A stretch of DNA of 64,000 nucleotides, taken from assembly GCA_030611885.1 (NCBI GenBank), contig JAUWOY010000002.1, forward strand, positions 1 to 64,000, written 5' to 3'. Of the stretch, positions 35,933-44,283 are shown one piece after another; the stretch's first letter is position 1; every line of letters begins with the position of its first letter. The stretch comes from Chloroflexota bacterium. GTDB taxonomy: Bacteria > Chloroflexota > Anaerolineae > VGOG01. A program made the position numbers and the translations under genes. The notes under the pieces are model-generated. The model was not told the DNA's origin and ran no database searches. It saw only the letters and a program-made list of their open reading frames with translations.

Positions 35933-38011
35933 GTGGTAGGATCTGAGCTTTGGATTTTCGTGGCCATCTTTGCAGGTATCGTTTCCGTCGGAGTAGCGAT
36001 CTGGCTATACCTCTGGGTCAACCGGCAAGATGCCGGGTCCGAGAGGGCTCAGGAAGTCGCATCCTGGATTCGAGAGGGGGCGAAAACCTACCTGCGTCGT
36101 CTCTACCTGGCACTCACCCTCGTCTCGGTCGTGCTCGGTATCATCATCGCTATCGTGTTCAGCTTCGACATCGAGCATCTAGGCATGGGGGCGGCAGTCA
36201 TTAACCCGTCACGGGGTATCACGATGGCGTTGGCATTTGTGGCCGGCGGGATATGTTCTGCCCTCGCCGGGTACATGGGTATGAGTGTCGCCGTGGCCGC
36301 CAACGTGCGAAGTGCAGCAGCGGCCAACGAGAGCATCAATCGTGCTTTCAGGGTGGCCTTCTACGCCGGTTCGGTGATGGGTCTGGCTATGGTGGGCCTG
36401 GCGATCATCGGTATGGGCACGATTTATCTCTTCACTGGCGATCCGGAGATCATCCTCGGCTTCAGCTTTGGAGCGTCGGCGTTGGCTTTGCTGGCCAAAG
36501 CGGGCGGCGGAATCTACACCAAGACGGCCGACATCGCGGCCGACCTGGTGGGCAAGGTCGAGATCGGCATTCCTGAGGATGACCCCCGCAACCCAGCCGT
36601 GGTCGCCGATCTTGTAGGGGATAACGTCGGCGACGTGGCTGGCATGGGAGCAGACATCTTCGACAGCTACGTGGCCAGTACCGTGGCGGCCATGCTTTTG
36701 GGGGCTTCACTCTTTGCCGGCAATCTGCAAACCAGATACGTTCTGTTTCCTTTGGTTTTGTGCACGCTGGGCATCGTCGCTTCGCTCATCGGCATCCGGT
36801 TCGTGCGCGTGGGCAAGGATGGCAAGCCGGGTAGGGCTCTCAACAATGGAACGATCATCACCTGTGCGATCTTTGCCGTGCTGGCTGCTGCCGTCGTGTT
36901 GTTGGGCGGCTACAACCTCGGCGTGTTGTGGGCTACGCTGGCCGGGCTTGTTACCGGCGTCGTCATCGGTTTCATCTCCGATTACTACACTTCGTCTGAT
37001 TTCCGCCCGGTGCTTGAGACAGCCCGCGTCTCAGGTTCTGGCGCGGCCATCAACATCATCACCGGCTACAGTTTTGGGCTGGTCAGCGTTATTCCCTCGA
37101 TCATTGGCATCGTCGTGGCGATGCTGCTTTCCTACTACCTGGCGGAATCCTCCGGGATCAGCGGCGTCTACGGGGTGGGCATCAGCGCGGTGGGGATGTT
37201 ATCCATCAGTGGCATGATTGTTTCCTCCGACGCCTACGGGCCCATCGTGGACAACGCGCGGGGCATCGCCGAGATGGCTGGGATGTCGCAGGAAGTCATT
37301 GACACGACCGACGTGCTCGATGCGGCTGGTAACACGGCCAAGGCCATCACCAAAGGTTTCGCCATCAGCGCGGCCGCCCTCACCGTCCTGGCGCTCTTTG
37401 CAGCCTACGCGGAGGTCGTTGGGGCCAGGGGGGTGGAACTGGTCATCAGTCTGCGCGAGCCTGTGGTCATCGCCGGCGTCCTGTTAGGCGCGGTGACGCC
37501 GCCGTTGTTCAGCGCCCTCACTATGTTATCCGTTACGCACAATGCCTTCGATATGATCGAGGAGATCCGCCGCCAATTCAGAGAGCGCCCCGGCATCCTG
37601 GCCGGCACGGAAAGACCCGACTATGCGACTTGTGTGGATCTGGCTGCCCAGGGCGCGCTGTCGTCCCTGGTGATACCGGCCTTCCTGGCCATCGTTCTCC
37701 CCGTCCTGGTTGGCATTATCCTCGGCCCTGAGGCCCTGGGGGGATTCCTGGGAGGGAGTATCTTCACCGGCGTCATCTTCGCGCTGCTGATGTCCAACGC
37801 AGGGGGGCTGTGGGACAACGCCAAGAAGTTCATCGAATCGGGGGAGTTCGGTGGCCTTCGCTCCGACGCGCACAAGGCCAGCGTCGTGGGCGACACCGTC
37901 GGCGATCCGTTCAAAGATACGGCTGGTCCCTCCCTCAACACGCTGATCACCGTGATGTCTCTGGTGTCCTCTCTGTTCGCCCCGATCATCGCCGCTTTCC
38001 ATTTGTTCTAG
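35933..38011 (+). CDS. hppA: Membrane-bound H+-pyrophosphatase, K+-independent type
   Basis: A 692-aa multi-spanning enzyme that couples PPi hydrolysis to ion transport. Pyrophosphate-site motifs DNVGDVAGMGADIFDSY and DNAKKFIESG are intact. The potassium-dependence position in GNTAKAITKGF carries Lys rather than Ala. In this family Lys there marks K+-independent enzymes, and all known Na+-pumping forms are K+-dependent, so H+ transport is predicted. GTG 35933 follows GGAGGGACAAC, and the track ATG at 35903 is less well supported. It ends before two hairpin terminators. Confidence 0.92.
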   Translation: MVGSELWIFVAIFAGIVSVGVAIWLYLWVNRQDAGSERAQEVASWIREGAKTYLRRLYLALTLVSVVLGIIIAIVFSFDIEHLGMGAAVINPSRGITMALAFVAGGICSALAGYMGMSVAVAANVRSAAAANESINRAFRVAFYAGSVMGLAMVGLAIIGMGTIYLFTGDPEIILGFSFGASALALLAKAGGGIYTKTADIAADLVGKVEIGIPEDDPRNPAVVADLVGDNVGDVAGMGADIFDSYVASTVAAMLLGASLFAGNLQTRYVLFPLVLCTLGIVASLIGIRFVRVGKDGKPGRALNNGTIITCAIFAVLAAAVVLLGGYNLGVLWATLAGLVTGVVIGFISDYYTSSDFRPVLETARVSGSGAAINIITGYSFGLVSVIPSIIGIVVAMLLSYYLAESSGISGVYGVGISAVGMLSISGMIVSSDAYGPIVDNARGIAEMAGMSQEVIDTTDVLDAAGNTAKAITKGFAISAAALTVLALFAAYAEVVGARGVELVISLREPVVIAGVLLGAVTPPLFSALTMLSVTHNAFDMIEEIRRQFRERPGILAGTERPDYATCVDLAAQGALSSLVIPAFLAIVLPVLVGIILGPEALGGFLGGSIFTGVIFALLMSNAGGLWDNAKKFIESGEFGGLRSDAHKASVVGDTVGDPFKDTAGPSLNTLITVMSLVSSLFAPIIAAFHLF

Positions 38012-38072
38012 GGTTCGATAGTCTTCCCTTTGGCGATCCGGCGAGAGCAGAGTGGAAACTGGGTTTTGTCTA

Positions 38073-38107
38073 AAACGTCAAGGAGTCTTTCCTTGACGTT
38101 TCTTCTT
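38073..38107 (+). terminator. Intrinsic terminator after hppA
   Basis: AAACGTCAAGGA (38073-38084) pairs with TCCTTGACGTTT (38090-38101) over a 5-nt loop, followed by TCTTCTTT. Confidence 0.85.
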
Positions 38108-38189
38108 TGCGGGGCATAATTGCAGTTTCTTGAGGGGCGAGATAGCTGTCGAGGATTGGGGTTGGACTTGGGGACTGATCAGTTCACAG

Positions 38190-38224
38190 AAAAAGCGGGA
38201 GGTCTAAAGCACCTCCCGCTTTTG
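38190..38224. terminator. Bidirectional hairpin terminator
   Basis: AAAAGCGGGAGGT and ACCTCCCGCTTTT form a 12-13-bp stem flanked by A-run and T-run. It can stop transcription from hppA and from the minus-strand cassette array. Confidence 0.85.
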
Positions 38225-38285
38225 ATTTTGGATACCTTTTCGGCGTGGTCAGAATTTGGCCTGAGAGGGTGAGGAATGTCCAGCC

Positions 38286-38419
38286 GCACTAACGGCTCGC
38301 GGTTCAGCCGCTTGGCGGTTGCGGCGTGAGCACCGTCGCCAGAAAGTGAACTAAAATGCGGGTGAGAAACTTGAAAAGCGCGCCGATTAGCCAAGTCGGC
38401 TGCAACCACTTGTTATGCC
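38286..38419 (-). other. attC-like site, minus orientation
   Basis: Read on the minus strand: GGCATAACAAGTGGTTGCAG then CCGAC at one end, GGCTGAACCGCGAGCCG then TTAGTGC at the other. It closely matches the plus-strand site at 53700-53828. It is the distal end of the minus-strand cassette array. Confidence 0.85.
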
Positions 38420-38460
38420 GCCTTTCACCTTGAAAGCGTAAAACGTTTCACGCTGATGCA

Positions 38461-38557
38461 GATAACGCTGTAGCCCCACGCCGTTGGCGGAATCGCCATG
38501 CCCCGTTGGGAAAGCAACCTCCAATCCGCCAATGGCGTAAGGCACGTGTTTACCGCC
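38461..38557 (-). other. attC-like site, minus orientation
   Basis: Minus strand: GGCGGTAAACACGTGCCTTA at one end and GGGGCTACAGCGTTATC at the other. Internal complementary arms are CGCCATTGGCGGA and TCCGCCAACGGCG. It lies downstream of the 79-aa cassette gene. From 38558 to 38758 nothing else is seen. Confidence 0.65.
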
Positions 38558-38758
38558 GTGCTCTCTGGCTCTCCGCTCTACACGGTGAGCATGGTCGAAC
38601 GGTCGCGTTCAGTTATATGCACATGGTGGTCAGCAGCAATGGTTCAGGACACCACTTACCCGCAATGGATATAGCAATGACCTGACCCTCGAGACGTGAA
38701 AGGCTCACAGAAACTTCACAGTATGGTCGGCCAAGCGGGTATCAATGGCTTTTTGGAC

Positions 38759-38998
38759 CTATTTCCAAAACTGCCACCATTTTTTTCTGGGCTTGCCCCA
38801 ATTGGCTCTTACATATGCGCGCAACTTATCTCGGTCTCCAAGAATGTCTGCTAAGACTGCCTCGGGAGCATCCATCAAGATTTCATACCAAATAGCCATA
38901 TCGACTTGATCCATGTAGCGTCCCTCCGCTTCACGCCATGTGGCTTCAAGAGCGACAGCCTCTGTTATGATTTGTTTCTTTGACGCTTGTGGGGCCAT
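38759..38998 (-). CDS. Small cassette protein with WWQFWK tail (79 aa)
   Basis: A helical acidic 79-aa protein ending in PRKKWWQFWK. The neighbouring cassette gene at 39217 ends in the same KKWWQFWK although the rest is unrelated. It has a strong GAAGGAGGACAAG ribosome site on the minus strand. It is bounded by attC-like sites, so it is a single-gene cassette. Function unknown. The aromatic tail could be a membrane anchor or an interaction tag. Confidence 0.65.
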   Translation of the reverse strand: MAPQASKKQIITEAVALEATWREAEGRYMDQVDMAIWYEILMDAPEAVLADILGDRDKLRAYVRANWGKPRKKWWQFWK

Positions 38999-39025
38999 TT
39001 TCTTGTCCTCCTTCTGTATCCGAAA

Positions 39026-39149
39026 TGGCGGTAACGCTCAAGCCCCCCGCAACGGCACGCTCCGAAATGATAGCGGTGTTGCCTTTAGCCGACCAACTGC
39101 AACAGAAAGCCGCGCGCGTGCCGTTGTCGGGGGGTGGGTGTTTACCGCC
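39026..39149 (-). other. attC-like site, minus orientation
   Basis: Minus strand: GGCGGTAAACACCCACCCCC at one end and GGGGCTTGAGCGTTACCGCC at the other. Complementary arms CGACAACGGCACGC and GCGTGCCGTTGCG give a strong hairpin. It separates the two WWQFWK-tail cassettes. Confidence 0.7.
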
Positions 39150-39216
39150 GTGCCTCTTGGTGCTGCGCTGCACGCCATAAGTAACGGTTGTTCTGCGGGC
39201 TGAAGACCTCAAGCCG

Positions 39217-39540
39217 CTATTTCCAGAACTGCCACCATTTTTTTCTCTCCGATGCGCTAGATGCTCCTGATGCGCCAGGTGCTCTGAACATCCCCCCACA
39301 GTTGGAGTGCCGAATCGCGCTGGCTTGGTGTTTGATGACTGTAGTGGTGACGCAAGAGTTGCAGAGCCACTGACCGCAACCGTCACATTTCCATGCCTGA
39401 GTGGCACTGGATATCCCACGGAAAATGTCGTCGAGTGGGGATGGTTCACCTTTGCCAACTCCCAACAAGTCAAGAACTTCCTTACGACTCTCCATCTCCT
39501 CTGCGGGTATTTGCTTTCCGCATAGTGCACACTTTGCCAT
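39217..39540 (-). CDS. Zinc-ribbon cassette protein with WWQFWK tail (107 aa)
   Basis: Two CxxC pairs (CALCGKQ near the start; CDGCGQWLCNSC in the middle) form probable zinc ribbons. The C-terminus is a Ser/Ala/Gly linker ending in ERKKWWQFWK, identical to the neighbour's tail. ATG 39540 follows AAAGGAGAGCGAAA. The track ORF extends 47 codons too far upstream. Function unknown. Confidence 0.65.
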   Translation of the reverse strand: MAKCALCGKQIPAEEMESRKEVLDLLGVGKGEPSPLDDIFRGISSATQAWKCDGCGQWLCNSCVTTTVIKHQASAIRHSNCGGMFRAPGASGASSASERKKWWQFWK

Positions 39541-39723
39541 TTTCGCTCTCCTTTCTTTTTGAAAATGGAGATAGTTGTCAGACCCAACTACCCTCGCAGA
39601 TAGCCGTGACCAGTCTGATCGGCTGCATGTCCTTATTATGCGGCAAGTCTTGGCTGACGACGGTCTAACTGTTGCCCTCAACGTTCAGGTAAGCCGAACG
39701 CGGCTCTCGGCCCTGAACCGATG

Positions 39724-39765
39724 GCCTGAACGATTGAGCAACTTTAGCGCAACTCAAAGTTCAGG
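39724..39765 (-). other. Short attC-like site, minus orientation
   Basis: CCTGAAC and GTTCAGG bracket GATTGAG/CTCAAA arms. The element overlaps the stop codon of the 39761-40306 gene, as cassette attC sites often do. Another half site (GTCTAAC) lies at about 39664. Confidence 0.5.
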
Positions 39766-40306
39766 TGTTTATAGCTAGTTCGCCGGGTAGCGTATCGTGA
39801 TCCTCTACTAACCCGCGCAGTCCAAACAGGTACCAGAATTTCCCACCTGTGAGATCTAGGCACACAAACACATGCATATAGTACGGACGCGAAGGCAGGA
39901 GGAAATATGAACTCCACTCACGGAACTCATTCACGAAGTTCGAATCAGTGAACGATCGCGCCATTGATTGGAGGTTACCGACATAGGACGAAATCCCTAT
40001 GATCACCCTCTGATCATCAGGATGTTCATAAAAGGTATCTATGCGACGACCGGCGTCTTGAGCCGTCTTCACCATGGTGAGGGCTGCAATCGCTATCTTT
40101 TCCGCTACTGAAGGACTGGTCAAGGCGCGCATAATACTTGGGTAGGAACGTGGGACGCTTCCATGCTGTTCCCAAGCCCTAGCAGATTCCTCTGCTCTCT
40201 TCTGTACAGTAGAAACCGGTCCTTGCAAAGCACCCGGCGAGTCTCTTAACACTTGCGGTGGTTCAGGCCATGAAGAAATGCTGAAATCGCGCTGGCGGGT
40301 GTTCAT
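39761..40306 (-). CDS. Hypothetical protein, first cassette after the intI remnant (181 aa)
   Basis: A soluble protein with no recognised domain. The segment RVIIGISSYVGNLQSMARSF is the most ordered-looking. Its leader AAAGGAGAGCAAAAC is nearly the same as that of the 39217 gene. It lies closest to the truncated integrase and points away from it, the position of the first cassette in an integron. Confidence 0.6.
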   Translation of the reverse strand: MNTRQRDFSISSWPEPPQVLRDSPGALQGPVSTVQKRAEESARAWEQHGSVPRSYPSIMRALTSPSVAEKIAIAALTMVKTAQDAGRRIDTFYEHPDDQRVIIGISSYVGNLQSMARSFTDSNFVNEFREWSSYFLLPSRPYYMHVFVCLDLTGGKFWYLFGLRGLVEDHDTLPGELAINT

Positions 40307-40355
40307 GTTTTGCTCTCCTTTCTCTTGCGCCGCTTAGCGACTGATAAAGCGGGAT

Positions 40356-40393
40356 GGCGGTAAACGCTCGCTTCACGCAACTGGCGGCATAAC
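40356..40393 (-). other. attC/attI-like remnant beside the intI fragment
   Basis: GGCGGTAAACGCTCG and GGCGGCATAAC resemble the core boxes of the other minus-strand sites. The partner arm is unclear. Position between the first cassette and the integrase fragment fits a remnant attI or attC. Confidence 0.35.
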
Positions 40394-40591
40394 TATTTCT
40401 TATACGGAATCTGTCTTCCCCCGCTATTTCGGTACCTTAGACGGAATCCGCCTAAACAATCCACAGGGTTGCATTTACGGAAATCCTCTTGTATAATAAC
40501 TCCATGCGCACTCTTTTGGCGTATGCCCATGGTCGCCTTACCAGACATTATAGCAGAACAACCACAACCTGTCAAGACCGGAGAAACCCCG

Positions 40592-40795
40592 ATGGAACCA
40601 AGACCCAAGAAACTCCTCGATCAGGTCCGTGACGCCATCCGCCTCAAACACTATTCCATTCGCACCGAGCAGGCCTACATCGGCTGGATCAAACGCTACA
40701 TCTTCTTTCACGATGTCCGCCATCCGGCCGAAATGGGCGTTGCTCCAGGCGACGGATTTGATAATCCGTCGCGAGCGAGAGAATGTCACCGCTGA
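40592..40795 (+). pseudogene. intI: Truncated integron integrase (intI), N-terminal fragment
   Basis: KKLLDQVRDAIRLKHYSIRT then EQAYIGWIKRYIFFHDVRHPAEMG is the characteristic N-terminal SAM-like core-binding domain of IntI tyrosine recombinases. Similarity stops at about 40738, after which the frame runs into unrelated sequence beside a small palindrome and murE. The catalytic domain (R...HxxR...Y) is absent, so it cannot be active. It is divergent from the cassettes at 38.3-40.3 kb. XerC/XerD or phage integrases are alternatives, but the HYSxRTExAYxxWIxRxIxFH signature is typical of IntI. Confidence 0.8.
40750..40771. repeat. Perfect small palindrome at the intI break
   Basis: CGACGGATT and AATCCGTCG pair around TGAT. 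It lies just where integrase similarity stops and murE begins. Confidence 0.7.
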
Positions 40796-40805
40796 GGCGA
40801 TGGGT

Positions 40806-42344
40806 ATGAAGCTTTCTAACTTGCTAACCGCTCTATCTCACAAGCAAGTCCACGGTCGCGTGGATGTGGAAATCAAGGGGCTGGCTCAGGACTCGCGCCA
40901 GGTCACGCCCGGCGATCTTTTCGTGGCCATCAAGGGCCTCGATGCCGACGGCCACGATTTCATCCCCGATGCGATTCGGCGGGGGGCGGTGGCCGTCGTC
41001 GGTGAACGTGAGACGAGCATCTCGGTTCCCTACGTTCTCGTCCCCGATTCCCGCCAGGCTCTCGCTCACCTGGCTGCTGCCTTCCACGGCCACCCGGCCC
41101 GCAAGCTGCGTGTCATCGGCGTCACCGGCACCGACGGCAAGACCACCACCGTCGAGCTGATCCGAAGCATCCTGGCCGCCGCGGGCCACAAGACGGGGAT
41201 GATCAGCACCGTGGAGGCCCTCATCGGCGACGAGCACTACGAGACCGGCCTTCACACTACTACCCCCGATGCGCTCCAGGTGCAGGGATTCCTGGAGCAG
41301 ATGGTGGTTGCTGGTACGGAGTACGCTGTCCTGGAGGCCACCTCCCACGGCTTGGCCCAGCATCGGGTCACGGCCTGCGATTTCGACGTGGCGGTGGCTA
41401 CCAACATCACCCACGAGCACCTGGACTACCACAAGACCTACGAGGACTATCGGGAGGCCAAAGCCCGCCTCTTCCGCGACCTGGCCAGCTCCTTCCGCAA
41501 GCCCGACATGCCGAAAACCTCCATCCTCAACGCTGATGATTCCTCTTTTGAGTACCTGCGCCCAGTCCCCGCTGACCGTTATCTCACCTACGGCCTGGAG
41601 CGGTCAGCGGACGTCACGGCCCGAGACATCGTGTTCGAGCCGGCAGGCACGACTTTCACTGCCGTAATGCCTCAGGGGGAGTTCGCGGTGCGGACAGAGC
41701 TTCCCGGCCCTTTCAACGTCTACAACATCCTGGCGGCCATCGCTGTTGGTGTTTCGCAGGCGGTTCCCTTCGAGGCCATGAGGGAGGGGATTGAAGCTTT
41801 GCGAGGGGTGCCGGGGCGCATGGAGCGCATCGTCCTGGGGCAGGATTTTACGGCCATCGTGGACTTCGCCCACACGCCCAATGCTCTCCGACGAGCGCTG
41901 GAGACGGCGCGCGGGTTGACCGATGGCCGGGTCATCGTCGTCTTCGGCTGCGCGGGGCTGAGGGACGTGGCTAAGCGGCCGATGATGGGAGAAATCGCCG
42001 CGAAACTGGCCGACCGCGTGGTCATCACGGCTGAGGATCCACGCACCGAGGACCTGGACGCCATCATGGCTCAAATCGCAGTCGGCTGCGAAAGGGCGGG
42101 GCGTCGGGAAGGGCAGGGTTACTGGCGGATTGGCGATCGTGGAGAGGCCATTGAATTCGCGGTGAAAATGGCCCGAGCCGGCGACCTGGTGATCGTCACC
42201 GGCAAGGGCCATGAGCGGACGATGTGTTTTAGGACGACGGAGTATCCCTGGGACGACCGGGAGGCAGTGAGAGAGGCACTAAATCCGAAATCCGAAATCC
42301 GAAATCGGAAATCGGCTCAGCCGTCTTTGCGGGACCAGTCGTAG
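40806..42344 (+). CDS. murE: UDP-N-acetylmuramyl-tripeptide synthetase (MurE ligase)
   Basis: A 512-aa Mur ligase that adds the third amino acid to UDP-MurNAc-L-Ala-D-Glu. ATP site GVTGTDGKTTT, catalytic region LEATSHGLAQHR, and VDFAHTPNALRRAL are typical of MurE. Whether it adds diaminopimelate or lysine is not decided. The ATG at 40806 has GAGG 8 nt upstream. The track ORF runs through the intI remnant. The last codons consist of a tandem AAATCCG repeat, giving an odd C-terminus (NPKSEIRNRKS). No other division genes are adjacent. Confidence 0.9.
   Translation: MKLSNLLTALSHKQVHGRVDVEIKGLAQDSRQVTPGDLFVAIKGLDADGHDFIPDAIRRGAVAVVGERETSISVPYVLVPDSRQALAHLAAAFHGHPARKLRVIGVTGTDGKTTTVELIRSILAAAGHKTGMISTVEALIGDEHYETGLHTTTPDALQVQGFLEQMVVAGTEYAVLEATSHGLAQHRVTACDFDVAVATNITHEHLDYHKTYEDYREAKARLFRDLASSFRKPDMPKTSILNADDSSFEYLRPVPADRYLTYGLERSADVTARDIVFEPAGTTFTAVMPQGEFAVRTELPGPFNVYNILAAIAVGVSQAVPFEAMREGIEALRGVPGRMERIVLGQDFTAIVDFAHTPNALRRALETARGLTDGRVIVVFGCAGLRDVAKRPMMGEIAAKLADRVVITAEDPRTEDLDAIMAQIAVGCERAGRREGQGYWRIGDRGEAIEFAVKMARAGDLVIVTGKGHERTMCFRTTEYPWDDREAVREALNPKSEIRNRKSAQPSLRDQS
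42281..42316 (+). repeat. Tandem AAATCCG palindromic repeat at the murE end
   Basis: Three AAATCCG units are followed by AAATCGG units, self-complementary. They encode the terminal residues of MurE and overlap the end of the opposing gene. Confidence 0.8.
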
Positions 42345-42772
42345 GGTATCTCGTCGGTGTGAGCAGGCAGGCGGTATTCGTCTGGCTGCTCGTAGTTGTA
42401 GAGTTCGGTGGGCACGTTGACGATGAGGGCCATCTCCGGGCTGATGCCCTTGAAGCCGTGCATCACACCGGGCGGGATTTTGAGCAGCGTGGCGTTCTGC
42501 TGGCCCATGAAGAACTCGTTCACCTCGCCGTGGGTGGGCGATCCTTCGCGTCCGTCGTACAGCACCACCTTGGCCATGCCGTGGACGCAAATGAAGTGGT
42601 CGGTCTGGATTCTGTGATAATGCCAGCCCTTGACCACGCCAGGGTAGACGGCGGTGATATAGACCTGGCCAAATCTCTCGTACTCCTCCCAGTCGGAGCG
42701 TAGCATCTCCATTAGGTAGCCCCGCTCGTCGGGGATGTGTCGCAGTTTGCGTACTTTGACGCCGTCAATCAT
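42317..42772 (-). CDS. RmlC-like dTDP-sugar 3,5-epimerase family protein
   Basis: A 151-aa cupin of the dTDP-4-dehydrorhamnose 3,5-epimerase family. GYLMEMLR, VVKGWHYHRIQTDHF (catalytic-type His) and IPPGVMHGFKGIS are visible. It is shorter than classical RmlC (about 180 aa), so the substrate may be another nucleotide sugar. ATG 42772 follows AAGGAGGTTCTC on the minus strand. It converges with murE, and the 3' ends overlap by 28 nt. Confidence 0.85.
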   Translation of the reverse strand: MIDGVKVRKLRHIPDERGYLMEMLRSDWEEYERFGQVYITAVYPGVVKGWHYHRIQTDHFICVHGMAKVVLYDGREGSPTHGEVNEFFMGQQNATLLKIPPGVMHGFKGISPEMALIVNVPTELYNYEQPDEYRLPAHTDEIPYDWSRKDG

Positions 42773-42811
42773 GAGAACCTCCTTGACGTGATCTCGCGAA
42801 TTTGGAGGATA

Positions 42812-42935
42812 GAAAGCACGGATCGCTGTCAACGGATTTTTTGAACGGATTGAACGGAAAATGCCATGTGCGGAGTTCCAATCCGTTCAATTCGTTCCCG
42901 GAATCCGTTGACAGTAACCCTCATTCCCCGCTTTG
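42812..42935. mobile_element. MITE-like element, second copy
   Basis: AGCACGGATCGCTGTCAACG at one end and CATTCCCCGCTTTGACGTGC at the other. The interior is a nested palindrome with CTGTCAACGGATT, GAACGGATTGAACGG and their complements. It shares end and interior motifs with 34210-34340. No direct-repeat flank is obvious here. Confidence 0.5.
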
Positions 42936-42959
42936 ACGTGCTGTGGAATATTTTAGATC

Positions 42960-43010
42960 CGGAGCGCAGGCGCAAGCCTGCATCTGGGGCGGGCTTGCGT
43001 CCGCACTCCG
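42960..43010. repeat. GC-rich hairpin upstream of nth
   Basis: GGAGCGCAGGCGCAAGCC and GGCTTGCGTCCGCACTCC pair with few mismatches, about 20 nt before nth. Confidence 0.7.
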
Positions 43011-43030
43011 GCGAGGTTTGAGCTCAGCCA

Positions 43031-43720
43031 ATGACAACTTCTGATGAAAACGATAACCGATTAGACAAGGCCCTGACAGTCCACCAACTCCTGATCGAGG
43101 AGTACGGCCAGCGAGAGTGGTACCCCCGCCTCGATCCGCTGAGCGAATTGATTTTTACCATCCTCTCCCAGAACACTTCCGACGTCAACCGCGATCGAGC
43201 CTGGAATCGCCTGAAGGAAAGATTCCCCACCTGGGAGGCTGTGCTGGCCGCCGACGCAGCCGAGATCGCTGAGACCATCCGGCCGGGAGGTCTGGCCAAC
43301 GTGAAGTCGCCGCGCATCCAGGAGGCCCTGCGAGCTATCAAGCAGGAGCAGGGCGAGTTTACCCTGGACTTCCTGGCCGAGATGGGTGTTAACGAGGCCA
43401 GGCGGTGGCTGACTGCGCTCAGCGGCGTAGGCCCTAAGACAGCCGCCATCGTGCTCCTCTTCTCTCTGGGCAGGCCAGTCTTCCCGGTAGACACCCATGT
43501 TCACAGGGTGAGCCGCCGCCTGGGTCTCATCGGCCCCAAAACTTCTCGTGAGCAGGCCCACGAGATTTTGGAAGAGTTGCTCCCTCCCGAAATCTACTAC
43601 ACCTTCCACCTCAACCTCATCGCCCACGGGCGAGAGGTCTGCAAGTCCCAGCGACCTCTCTGCGCCACTTGCATCCTCCGAGAGCATTGCGGCTATTATC
43701 AGACCATCCGCGTCAGTTGA
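43031..43720 (+). CDS. nth: Endonuclease III-type DNA glycosylase
   Basis: A 229-aa base-excision repair glycosylase. Helix-hairpin-helix LSGVGPKTAA with the catalytic Lys, VDTHVHRVSRRLGL with the catalytic Asp, and a C-terminal [4Fe-4S] pattern (CKSQRPLCATCILREHC). Its last codons and stop lie in a 62-bp sequence repeated at the end of sbcC (44443-44506). Confidence 0.92.
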   Translation: MTTSDENDNRLDKALTVHQLLIEEYGQREWYPRLDPLSELIFTILSQNTSDVNRDRAWNRLKERFPTWEAVLAADAAEIAETIRPGGLANVKSPRIQEALRAIKQEQGEFTLDFLAEMGVNEARRWLTALSGVGPKTAAIVLLFSLGRPVFPVDTHVHRVSRRLGLIGPKTSREQAHEILEELLPPEIYYTFHLNLIAHGREVCKSQRPLCATCILREHCGYYQTIRVS

Positions 43721-43773
43721 TCGCTACCTGTGAGCCTTGGAGTTTTGAAGAGGTCAATGCGCACAGGGAAGAG
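43712..43773 (+). repeat. Left direct repeat flanking the toxin-antitoxin insert
   Basis: GTCAGTTGATCGCTACCTGT... matches GTCAGTTGATCACTACCTGC... at 44443-44506 in the same orientation, with about eight differences. The right copy is the true 3' end of sbcC. The left copy carries the end of nth and the end of the toxin ORF. Confidence 0.8.
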
Positions 43774-43960
43774 GGAGGCTGGCAATATACAGCGGGGTGG
43801 GGTATCCTCGCATCTTGCGGATGCGAAGCGAGGGGTGAAAGGGTGGATGTTCGGCGCCTTGCTGGAAGAGCTTAAACGTCTGTCGGACTTTTCTCTTGGT
43901 ATGGGCGGGGAGTTCAGCGTAAGCCTCCCAGAATGTTTTCAGGGGGCGGTAGCGAGTCAT
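43754..43960 (-). pseudogene. RelE/ParE-type toxin, C-terminally truncated
   Basis: FWEAYAELPAHTKRKVRQTF and the following HPPFHPSLRIRK match the start of RelE/HigB-like mRNA interferases. Functional members continue about 30 residues with a beta-sheet carrying the catalytic residues. Here the frame ends in MRGYPTPLYIASLPLPCAH, which is encoded by the direct-repeat copy of the sbcC tail. It is therefore probably inactive. It overlaps the antitoxin by 4 nt (ATGA). Confidence 0.65.
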
Positions 43961-44214
43961 TGGGCATCCAGGAAGTCAAGCATCTCATCCATCGAGTCAA
44001 AGGTGCGGAATTGACCCTGGGCAGCGGCCTCGTCTGCGGCCCGTTCCATTGCCTGCCACTGTTCCGTCCAAAAATATGCTTGCTTAGTCTCGACCGCCAA
44101 CTCGCGGCTCGCTCTCAGCATTTCGCGGTAGATGTCGTAGCTCAACAATACTTCGCGAGGGACACCCTGTTGGTCATGAAAGGTTTTGACAGTTGACAAT
44201 TGGATATTACTCAT
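43957..44214 (-). CDS. Antitoxin of the RelE-like module
   Basis: An 85-aa protein with TVKTFHDQQGVPREVLLSYDIY, acidic and helical toward the C-terminus (FDSMDEMLDFLD). It starts at ATG 44214 behind GCAGGAGGCAACG. The track ORF adds 53 codons. The 4-nt overlap with the toxin gene is the normal type II arrangement. The family is not assigned. Confidence 0.65.
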   Translation of the reverse strand: MSNIQLSTVKTFHDQQGVPREVLLSYDIYREMLRASRELAVETKQAYFWTEQWQAMERAADEAAAQGQFRTFDSMDEMLDFLDAQ

Positions 44215-44283
44215 CGTTGCCTCCTGCTTACGTGCACGTTTACCAGAAAACTCATAGTTTAGTCCGGAGTTACGCAGTTCGCC

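Noticed and set aside
35933-38011. Na+-translocating pyrophosphatase
   Set aside because: Lys in the GNTAKA motif indicates the K+-independent class, and known Na+ pumps are in the K+-dependent class.
38946-39587. 213-aa minus-strand ORF over the cassette block
   Set aside because: It runs through an attC-like hairpin and overlaps two better-supported cassette genes that have strong ribosome sites.
40592-40795. Functional phage-type integrase
   Set aside because: Only the N-terminal core-binding domain is present. The catalytic residues are missing.
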